Part shown: in pieces, positions 25,384 through 31,860 of the stretch | How the letters are laid out: each line of letters begins with the position of its first letter | Position numbering within the stretch: position 1 is the stretch's first letter | Origin: Bdellovibrionales bacterium | GTDB taxonomy: Bacteria; Myxococcota; XYA12-FULL-58-9; SYDY01 | Direction: 5' to 3' | Assembly (NCBI GenBank): GCA_005801425.1 | Contig: SYDY01000036.1 | Coordinates: forward strand, 1-34,195 | DNA length: 34,195 nucleotides | Notes under the pieces: generated by a model | The model's input: the letters and a program-made list of their open reading frames with translations, nothing else | Databases searched by the model: none | Told to the model about the DNA's origin: nothing | Made by a program: the position numbers and the translations under genes

Positions 25384-27227
25384 AGCGACCACCATGGTGT
25401 GACGTTGGGGGTGTAAACGATGTTGCTCCCGCAGTGGGCTTCGCCCATAAGCAGGTGATAGCTCTCAAACACATCCACAAAGTGGACGGTGGTACCGAGG
25501 GTGGTGAGCGCGCTTGTGGTTGCTTTTTGCCAAACATCCTCATGATTGATCGTGGGGCCTTCAGGCGCGGGCACAAAAAATGTATTGCCTACGACCACCA
25601 AATTTTGGATCCCTGGATTTTGTGAGACAGCAAGATCGACCCCGTCGTACCATGCGGTTTCATACAGTACGGGAACATCCACAAAATCAGCATCGGTGAT
25701 CCCCAAATCTTCTTTGAGTTTCACGCGAATGCTGTTGATACGTTGCTGCGCTTGGCTGTTGATGCTGCGTACATTGGGATCATCAAGAAGGGCCCATACA
25801 CTGGTTTCTGTGGATCGGTTTTTAAAAATGACATGATCATTGTCTCTGTCTGTATTGGCGATTTCTACAAGTTTGTTGTAGGCCATCGCCGGTGATGCGA
25901 TCACGATTTTCCATGGTCTTGCCTGATCGGGACGAAAGTCAGGCACAAATAAAAAGATCTCATCCAAGTGACCGACCGCAAGCCATTCGCTGCTGTACTC
26001 AAGGGCGGGTCCTTGAATTTCCTGTGCATTCAACCAAGCCAATTGCTCAGGTGCCATGTGATCAGAGGATTGGATACCCGACAATGTACCTTGGTCGCCG
26101 CCGCCGATGATCAAACGTCCGTATGGATACATCCCATAGGGCGGAATGACTTCGAGATTGCCGCCGTAGTTGTGACTTGTGTCATGGCCGCCTGGGGAGA
26201 AATAACCCGTTCCTGGCGCAAGCATTTCTTTCGCAACGTAATACTCAAGGCCGTATTCACCGGTGGGGCGTTGTGCTTGTAGAACAATGTCCGTGCGACG
26301 TGGGCCAGCAACGCTTGGTTGTTCAACGTAACCAATTTGCATGTTGTCTTGCATCCAACGGTCGCCGTAATAGCGTTCTTCATCGGCACCGATCAGACTG
26401 ACCGTTGCAGGCAGATGATCATGTACGGTTTTCCAAAATGCCGTGTTGGGTGCATTGCGTGTATCACGAATGCGCATGATTGTGAGTGTTTCGGGATTTG
26501 CAGTATTGTCTTGAAAAATCACTGGGGCGACGCGCAGCGCGAGAACGTCACTGCCAAGGCGTGTGCCATGATCGTAAAGTCCGACTTTGATGTGAACACT
26601 GCCGTCCCAATGGGCGCTTCGACCTTCGGTGGCTTCAATCCAGAAGCGTTGTGTACCTTGCGCGAAGGGACCTTTGAGAGCCACACGACCTTGATTGTCT
26701 GGGACAGCGAGGATCGGTGCGATGTCTTGTGATGTTTGTGTATAAAGTCGAATGGCACCTTGATTCACCGTTGATTCAAGATCAAACGTGATTGTTTGAT
26801 CAGGTGTTGCGGCTTTGCCAAGCGTGATTTCAACGACGGTTAAATCATCACGATCAGCCTCGCCGTTAAGCACGAGATCGTGGCTGTCGCGCTCGCCATC
26901 GCGATCATCATCGTCGACGTTGGGGATGATGATTGCCCCACGTGCTTTGCTCCATATGCCGTGATCGGTGATATCGGCTTCGGTGATGTGCCCATCGCGA
27001 TCGACATCGGCAAGAATGACAATCGTGTCTGGATCGGCGGGTGGTGGGGGAGGGATCGGTGGATCTGGGACCACGGGTACAGGAGGAGGCTCTGGCGGTG
27101 TGTCGGGTGGCGTGGGTTCGTCTGTGGGCGGGTTAGGGGCTGTGGGTTTTGCCGTTTCGTTGGAACTGCATGAGATTGTGAGCGGCATGATACAAAGAAA
27201 AACTGTCCAACCCGTGATAGAGCGCAT
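25380..27227 (-). CDS. Peptidylarginine deiminase (animal-type PAD) lipoprotein
   Basis: A 615-residue protein that should convert peptidyl-arginine to peptidyl-citrulline. The ATG at 27227 follows AGGAGG by about 10 nt. A signal peptide ends LTISC, giving lipidated Cys20. Residues 21-66 are a Pro-rich stalk. Residues about 67-135 are acidic, with an EF-hand-like loop DVDRDGHITEAD (74-85) and NVDDDDRDGERDSHD, matching the position of the calcium-binding middle domain of vertebrate PADs; 'LRVAPVIF' parallels their 'FRVAPWI'. Catalytic residues are Asp294 (DRWMQD), His420 and Asp422 (VGHLDE), and Cys599 (GEAHCGSN), with GNLEV and the terminal WW also shared. Arg320 aligns with human PAD4 Arg372, but Thr322 replaces Arg374. 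The N-terminal PAD_N domain is absent. The order and spacing of these motifs follow vertebrate PADs rather than the unrelated Porphyromonas enzyme. Confidence 0.92.
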   Translation of the reverse strand: MRSITGWTVFLCIMPLTISCSSNETAKPTAPNPPTDEPTPPDTPPEPPPVPVVPDPPIPPPPPADPDTIVILADVDRDGHITEADITDHGIWSKARGAIIIPNVDDDDRDGERDSHDLVLNGEADRDDLTVVEITLGKAATPDQTITFDLESTVNQGAIRLYTQTSQDIAPILAVPDNQGRVALKGPFAQGTQRFWIEATEGRSAHWDGSVHIKVGLYDHGTRLGSDVLALRVAPVIFQDNTANPETLTIMRIRDTRNAPNTAFWKTVHDHLPATVSLIGADEERYYGDRWMQDNMQIGYVEQPSVAGPRRTDIVLQAQRPTGEYGLEYYVAKEMLAPGTGYFSPGGHDTSHNYGGNLEVIPPYGMYPYGRLIIGGGDQGTLSGIQSSDHMAPEQLAWLNAQEIQGPALEYSSEWLAVGHLDEIFLFVPDFRPDQARPWKIVIASPAMAYNKLVEIANTDRDNDHVIFKNRSTETSVWALLDDPNVRSINSQAQQRINSIRVKLKEDLGITDADFVDVPVLYETAWYDGVDLAVSQNPGIQNLVVVGNTFFVPAPEGPTINHEDVWQKATTSALTTLGTTVHFVDVFESYHLLMGEAHCGSNIVYTPNVTPWWSL

Positions 27228-27549
27228 GGTGGCCCCCCTCCTGGCTATGAAAGACCATAGACACCAATGACAACATGCGTCAATATAGTGGGGTGAGGTA
27301 TTCAAATATGGGATGCTCTTGACCGGCGATTTGGACCGGTATAACCATGAAGTGGGGAGTAGTTCATCCCACCGAACATGTTTCAGTTGTACGAACCATT
27401 CGGTTCATGGATTCAGAATTGTCGCGCAATAAGTTGTAGCTTGCGAATACGGGATGTGAAGGCCACCAAGGGACTCCACGTCACGATCACACGTATAGAT
27501 CACGGTCGGTTGATGCGACTAGGTGATCAGTCCTTGAAGGGGGCAAGCT
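27228..27549. other. Divergent intergenic region with weak promoter candidates
   Basis: No gene is evident in these 322 nt between PAD and the sigma-region-4-like gene. For PAD (minus strand), TTGACG (27278-27283) and TATGGT (27254-27259) are 18 nt apart. For the regulator (plus strand), TTGACC (27319-27324) and TATAAC (27340-27345) are 15 nt apart, which is short, within a GACCGG direct repeat that could be an operator. GAACC-ATTC-GGTTC near 27395 is a small hairpin. All are weak. Confidence 0.3.
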
Positions 27550-28080
27550 ATGGAGCGAGCATCGAAGTGTGCGCCGGAACCTTCAGCGCTTGAAGCGGAT
27601 GACCTTGACCATGATGTGGGCGTGGACGGGGGTTTATCGCTTGAAGAGTTGGAACGCCAAAGGCCCAAGACCATGTCGCGGCGCGAGATGGTGCGTGAGG
27701 CGCGAAGACGTGAGCGTGCGGGTGAGAAGATGCAGATCGTGGAGTACAATCGACCTGTACGTCGTAGCGAATGTGTTAACGGCCCTCGGCCATGTTTGTT
27801 TGTGGCGTGCAAACACCATTTGTACCTTGATGTGAATCCGGATACGGGCTCCATCAAGATCAATTTTCCCGATAAAGAACCCTGGGAACTTGAAGCCACG
27901 TGTGCACTCGATGTGGCACAACGCGGTGGTGTGACGTTGGAAGAAGTGGGCGAAATGCTCAATCTAACACGTGAACGCGTACGCCAAGTTGAAGTGGCAG
28001 GCCTGCAAAAATTGCGCCAGCAAGCGCCTGACAGCGAGCTTGATGCATTCTTAAATTGGGGCGGTGAAGACGAGCGATAA
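27550..28080 (+). CDS. Sigma-factor-like HTH DNA-binding protein (region 4 only)
   Basis: A 176-residue protein; AAGGGGG lies 6 nt before the ATG. Residues about 128-158 ([20 protein letters not shown]...) are a sigma-70 region 4.2 helix-turn-helix, the part that reads the -35 element. There is no region 2, so it cannot be a working sigma factor by itself. Residues 75-118 contain Cys75, Cys82, Cys87 and Cys118 with His89/His90, in the segment [20 protein letters not shown]; this could bind a metal or an iron-sulfur cluster. The first 65 residues are acidic then basic and probably unstructured. I associate proteins of this layout with myxobacteria and relatives. A role as a transcription regulator acting at the -35 region is likely; targets are unknown. 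Confidence 0.85.
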   Translation: MERASKCAPEPSALEADDLDHDVGVDGGLSLEELERQRPKTMSRREMVREARRRERAGEKMQIVEYNRPVRRSECVNGPRPCLFVACKHHLYLDVNPDTGSIKINFPDKEPWELEATCALDVAQRGGVTLEEVGEMLNLTRERVRQVEVAGLQKLRQQAPDSELDAFLNWGGEDER

Positions 28081-28114
28081 TGAGCAGGGTTCCCGCTTTC
28101 CTATTGAGCAGGTG

Positions 28115-28205
28115 TTCTATTGTAGGGGCGGTTCGTGAACCGCCCGTTAAAATGTTGAATCAAAAACCGCAAGGGCGCTTCGCGAAGCGCCCCTACATAG
28201 GAAAA
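28115..28205 (-). repeat. Dispersed double-hairpin element, copy 2
   Basis: Reverse-complement copy of the element at 15462-15551. It contains GGGGCGGTTCGTGAACCGCCC and, after a ~29-nt spacer, GGGCGCTTCGCGAAGCGCCC, bounded by GTAGGGG and CCCCTAC. It again lies between converging transcription units, here the regulator gene and tRNA-Gln, 27 nt beyond the 3' end of the tRNA. Confidence 0.87.
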
Positions 28206-28232
28206 GTCGTTTCATGCGTTGGGATCTTGTGT

Positions 28233-28306
28233 TGGTTGGGGGACAAGGATTCGAACCTTGATTAACGGGGTCAGAACCCGACGTCCTACCGTTAGACGAT
28301 CCCCCA
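28233..28306 (-). tRNA. tRNA-Gln (anticodon CUG)
   Basis: The minus strand folds as a cloverleaf: acceptor arms TGGGGGA and TCCCCCA, a D arm with AACGGTAG, anticodon loop TTCTGAC (anticodon CTG between U33 and A37), T arm CAAGG-TTCGAAT-CCTTG, discriminator A, and an encoded CCA. The span includes CCA. The U1-A72 pair and CTG anticodon agree with glutamine tRNAs. The top pair of the anticodon stem (27-43) is a U-U mismatch. Confidence 0.95.
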
Positions 28307-28366
28307 ACGAGATGCGTATTGGCTTGATTCATCATGCCAGTAGAAAAGTCAAGGTGATGATGAATT

Positions 28367-29089
28367 TTACGATCGGTGTGTAATCTCTGGGATGGTGCAT
28401 TTCCAATTCTCGCCTACTGCGATCCCTGCGAGTCTGAGTATCGTAGTTCGGGTTTCGTCGGTTATTCTGGGAGGTAGGCTGACCACGTGAGAAATCAGCG
28501 CCTCGCATGCCGCATAATAGATTTGATCATGCTGGAGGGTCTTGTCTCTCTCAGGCTTGCTTTCACAATGATTACGATAGCCAATGATAGCCTTACTTAA
28601 ATCCGTGTAAGCGGCGAGATTGGATTCGAATGCTGTTTCTTGACCCGCATTCGATCCGAGTTCTGCGAACAAAGGCACTATCGTGTTAATAAATTTATTG
28701 GTTCTTATATTGTCGGGATTGAGGGCCAAGGCTTCTTCGATACCTGACTTCGCACGATCTTGATGCGTTGGATTATTGGCAAGGGTTGCGAGTAGATTAA
28801 GGCAAGTGCTTCTGGTGTGTTGTAGATCCGCCGCGTAAGCGGGTGGATTGGATGAAACGGATGTCGTGGATGCTGTGGATGTAGAAGATGACGCAGCACC
28901 AGGTTGTTGAGGTATGGGCTTATTCGGATTTTCCGCGCTCTCTCGGTTTTTTATTGTGATGGCGATCTGTCGATCTGCTTGAGTCACCGGTGTTGCTCTC
29001 GGGCGTGGTCTCTCCGTAGCCTCATTGTGAAGATCTTGGCTTGATGGGTTCAGGAGATTTTGGCCCGTCTTTGAAAGAGGCGTCGTCAT
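28367..29089 (-). CDS. Unrecognised 240-residue protein with disordered N-terminal half
   Basis: I do not recognise this protein. The ATG at 29089 has GAGG 6 nt upstream; a TTG four codons earlier would overlap that site. Residues 1-90 are low-complexity and Pro/Ser/Thr/Gln-rich (for example QQPGAASSSTSTASTTSVSS). Residues about 95-240 are helical, with a possible TPR-like pair around LLATLANNPTHQDRAKSGIE and ALALNPDNIRTNKFI, and a few Cys. There is no signal peptide or membrane segment. The gene is isolated: tRNA-Gln lies downstream and the CAP lipoprotein gene upstream, 100 nt away on the same strand. Confidence 0.68.
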   Translation of the reverse strand: MTTPLSKTGQNLLNPSSQDLHNEATERPRPRATPVTQADRQIAITIKNRESAENPNKPIPQQPGAASSSTSTASTTSVSSNPPAYAADLQHTRSTCLNLLATLANNPTHQDRAKSGIEEALALNPDNIRTNKFINTIVPLFAELGSNAGQETAFESNLAAYTDLSKAIIGYRNHCESKPERDKTLQHDQIYYAACEALISHVVSLPPRITDETRTTILRLAGIAVGENWKCTIPEITHRS

Positions 29090-29189
29090 TGATTTCCTCA
29101 ATGAAAAATAATTATATGACTAAAGTCTAACACCGTCTCCTGTCTCCGTGTTGTGGAATATACAAATGGCCAAGCGTTGGCTGATATCT

Positions 29190-30983
29190 TCAAGGCGCGA
29201 TAGTCATCACACCCAATGTTTCGGCTGTGTGGTTAAGCTCAGCATCCCGAGATTGTTCTTCTTCCAAATAGAGGCTCAGCGCATCATGGGCACCCACCGC
29301 AAGGCGTGGAACGGCTGTATCCCAGCCCAGGGTACTGTTCATGCTGGCGAGGACGATGCTGTTGGCAGGCACTGCGATCGGTACAGGAACATGGGTTACA
29401 GCGAGGCGTGATGCTTTGATGCCTCCCGTATCGGTGCCATTTTCGACGGCCACCCAGTCGACGGTTTCATCTACATGGGCGCTGCTGGCCAGTTTCTCCT
29501 CTTCTTGCAATCCCACATAAAAACCATTTTTGCTCACCATGCGAACACGCACGACGGCGGCGTCTGTCCCGTTTTTGCTGCTCAGATTGGCGGCAATCAC
29601 GGGGACGGTGGGCATCGGTTGACTGAATGCTTGGTAAAACCAATTGAGCCCGTTGCTGTTCACATTATTTCGTACGGTGGTACGACCCGCTTCCATGGCT
29701 TTGCCATTCACGCTTGTTCGACCGCTTTCAAAGACCGCGAAAGGAACAATTTCGGTGCCATGTTTATCGTCACGAAGATAGTTCCACTCATGAAACATGA
29801 TGTCGAAACTGTTGGGCTTGATGTTTTGAATACGTACGCTGCCTGGTGTTTTGTCCGCATCGGTGGCTGGGCCTGTGATCACAATGGGATTTGTGAATAC
29901 GGTCGCCAATTTTACTGTCGTGGGTAAGGCGCCCACGTTCATGCTGCGTCCTGCGTAAAATGTTCGATTGCCCAAGGATAAGGGAGCGGGATCCACGTCA
30001 AAAGGGCGTACCGTATACGTTTGAACAGCCGGTACGCTGCCTTGCGGCGTGTTGGTGATGGTTACGGTGTAAAGAGGTTGTCGCCAGGCATAGGGATCAA
30101 TGCGCAGGGGAATGCTCGGTACTGAAAACACAATCGCAGGTTGTCCATACCAGGGTGCGCGCGAAATGACCGTGGAAGGGATCACCTCACCGTCGATGTT
30201 TCGAACGTCCACCGTGGCATTGTCGAATTTGACGCCGTCTTGTGAGAACGACCATCGAGCCGTGGATGGCATGATGTCCCATGGGATCTCACCTGCGGGG
30301 GGCCACGCCACCGCTTTGACGCTTGCGGGTGGAGAAACAAAGCGTCCGAAAACAAACAGTGCATTGGATCCAGGGACATCGCCGATGCCCACGCTGGCGA
30401 GTCCCCAATCGAGCATGTTGCGGCGGTGGCCCACGTCAACATTGCCGCTTCCTCCATCACCAAGGTATGCGCCGATGGCATCGGGTCCATTCATTCCCAA
30501 GCCCAAATTCGAACTTGAAGCACCATACGCACCTTGTGCTGAGTAGCATTTCCATGTGTCGGGTGGGTAATGGCTCAGCGACCAATTGGCCACCATCATC
30601 AATGCGGCAGCCTGTGCGTCAATGCTTAATAGTGGATCTTCCACTACGGGTTGAATACGCACCAATTGACGCGCAAAGTTGAGGCGATTAAGCGTGGCTT
30701 TGCGGTAATTCGCATCGACCGCACCCGCAATGCACTGGGCACTGTTCCCTGTAAAATTCATGGGCACGCCGAAGCTTGGTAGATACAGCGTTCGATACAA
30801 GACCGAGGCTTCGGCGCGTGTCATCTCGAAACCCGTTGCGCCGGGACGTGGTGCAGTGGGGTCGACCAATGCGCTGGTGTTTTCTTCTTGGTTTACCGGA
30901 TCCTCCAAAACGCTCGATGCGTATTCGTCACCACACCCTGCAAGCAAAACAACAGCCGACGCAAATTTCAATCTACTGCTCAT
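29190..30983 (-). CDS. CAP-domain (SCP/PR-1-like) lipoprotein
   Basis: A 597-residue exported protein. The signal peptide ends VVLLAGCGDE, giving lipidated Cys17. Residues about 95-215 are a CAP domain: LNRLNFARQLV, then AQAAALMMVANWSLSH, YGASSSNLGLG, and NVDVGHRRNMLDWGLASVGIGD, the last matching the conserved GHRxxLL/M-type motif. CAP proteins occur in eukaryotic secretions and in many bacteria; proposed roles include lipid binding and, in some, protease-like activity, but function varies. Residues about 220-597 are beta-rich; two or three related segments ('NGLNWFYQAFSQPMPTVPVI', 'FDIMFHEWNY') suggest jelly-roll or Ig-like domains that may bind carbohydrate or protein. No convincing ribosome site precedes the ATG; TATAAG lies 12 nt before it. 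Confidence 0.85.
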   Translation of the reverse strand: MSSRLKFASAVVLLAGCGDEYASSVLEDPVNQEENTSALVDPTAPRPGATGFEMTRAEASVLYRTLYLPSFGVPMNFTGNSAQCIAGAVDANYRKATLNRLNFARQLVRIQPVVEDPLLSIDAQAAALMMVANWSLSHYPPDTWKCYSAQGAYGASSSNLGLGMNGPDAIGAYLGDGGSGNVDVGHRRNMLDWGLASVGIGDVPGSNALFVFGRFVSPPASVKAVAWPPAGEIPWDIMPSTARWSFSQDGVKFDNATVDVRNIDGEVIPSTVISRAPWYGQPAIVFSVPSIPLRIDPYAWRQPLYTVTITNTPQGSVPAVQTYTVRPFDVDPAPLSLGNRTFYAGRSMNVGALPTTVKLATVFTNPIVITGPATDADKTPGSVRIQNIKPNSFDIMFHEWNYLRDDKHGTEIVPFAVFESGRTSVNGKAMEAGRTTVRNNVNSNGLNWFYQAFSQPMPTVPVIAANLSSKNGTDAAVVRVRMVSKNGFYVGLQEEEKLASSAHVDETVDWVAVENGTDTGGIKASRLAVTHVPVPIAVPANSIVLASMNSTLGWDTAVPRLAVGAHDALSLYLEEEQSRDAELNHTAETLGVMTIAP

Positions 30984-31080
30984 AGGAAGATCTTATACTG
31001 CTTCCATAACAACCGCCTTCCTATTTTCGTCTGTCGGTGTTGCTGGCAATCCTAGAGGCTTCATGGCATGCTGATTATGT

Positions 31081-31261
31081 GACATGTCCCGTCCGTGTTG
31101 GTGTTTGGTCATCATGCTGAACCAACGCTAATTTTAAGGGAGTGGCTATGCGTAGGGCTGTGTGCAAGCCCCGTTCGGCAGAGGAAGCCTAACGCCCTAG
31201 CGGTCGCACCCACCTTGAGTCTAGGTTCAGGCTCGGGCCTCGCGCCAGGGCGGGACATGTC
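31081..31261 (+). ncRNA. ssrS: 6S RNA
   Basis: The ends are perfectly complementary: GACATGTCCCG (31081-31091) and CGGGACATGTC (31251-31261), giving a closing stem around a 181-nt RNA, the usual 6S size. Internal blocks match enterobacterial 6S RNA in order: GAAGCCT (about 31184-31190), then a GCG/GCAC stretch, CACCTTGA (31211-31217 region) and AGGTTCAGG. The gene directly precedes 5-formyl-THF cyclo-ligase, the classical ssrS-ygfA arrangement of proteobacteria. 6S RNA mimics an open promoter and sequesters housekeeping RNA polymerase holoenzyme in stationary phase. The central bubble and the pRNA start were not modelled. Confidence 0.88.
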
Positions 31262-31281
31262 CAATTCTCGAGGGATTTTTT

Positions 31282-31860
31282 GTGCAAATCGATAAAAAGA
31301 GCATACGCGCACAAATCGCAGGACGACGTGCTGCGATTGACGAGGCCGAGCGCACCAGGCAATCCGAACAAGTCGCGCAGGTTTTATCAACACTCCCTGA
31401 AATTCAATCGGCTAAAATCATAGGACTATATTGCGCCGCTCGAGGAGAGATGAGCTGCCAACCTTTGGCAGATGCCCTCGTGGCATTGGATTGCGTGATT
31501 GTTTATCCCCGGGTGATTGACACCCATGCACGCACCATGGAATTTGCAATCGCCGAAAGCGCCGCAGCATTTCGACCAGGTCCTTACGGCATTCCGGAGC
31601 CACGTGGTGTTTCGGTGGATCCAACATTGATTGATGTGCTGGTGTTGCCGGGCTTAGGTTTCGACACACAAGGTGGGCGTTTGGGTTATGGCGCGGGCTA
31701 CTACGATCGTCTGATGCCTCAGATGCCACAGGCATTGCGCATTGGGATTGGTTTTGATGAACAAATTGTGTTGACGTTGCCGGTGCAAGACCATGATATA
31801 TTCATGGACATGGTGATCACATCGCAAGGTATTGTATACCGTGGTAAACGCATCCCATGA
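31282..31860 (+). CDS. fau: 5-formyltetrahydrofolate cyclo-ligase
   Basis: A 192-residue cytoplasmic enzyme that converts 5-formyl-THF plus ATP to 5,10-methenyl-THF. The start is GTG at 31282, with GAGGG 7 nt upstream; the protein begins with the usual basic helix (KKSIRAQIAGRRAAI). The signature PGLGFDTQGGRLGYGAGYYD occupies residues 123-142, the ATP/folate-binding motif of the family, and R-L-G-Y-G-x-G-Y-Y-D is intact. It lies 20 nt downstream of 6S RNA and can be co-transcribed with it, as for ygfA in E. coli. The stop codon overlaps the start of the rel gene (ATGA), so the two are translationally coupled. Confidence 0.93.
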   Translation: MQIDKKSIRAQIAGRRAAIDEAERTRQSEQVAQVLSTLPEIQSAKIIGLYCAARGEMSCQPLADALVALDCVIVYPRVIDTHARTMEFAIAESAAAFRPGPYGIPEPRGVSVDPTLIDVLVLPGLGFDTQGGRLGYGAGYYDRLMPQMPQALRIGIGFDEQIVLTLPVQDHDIFMDMVITSQGIVYRGKRIP

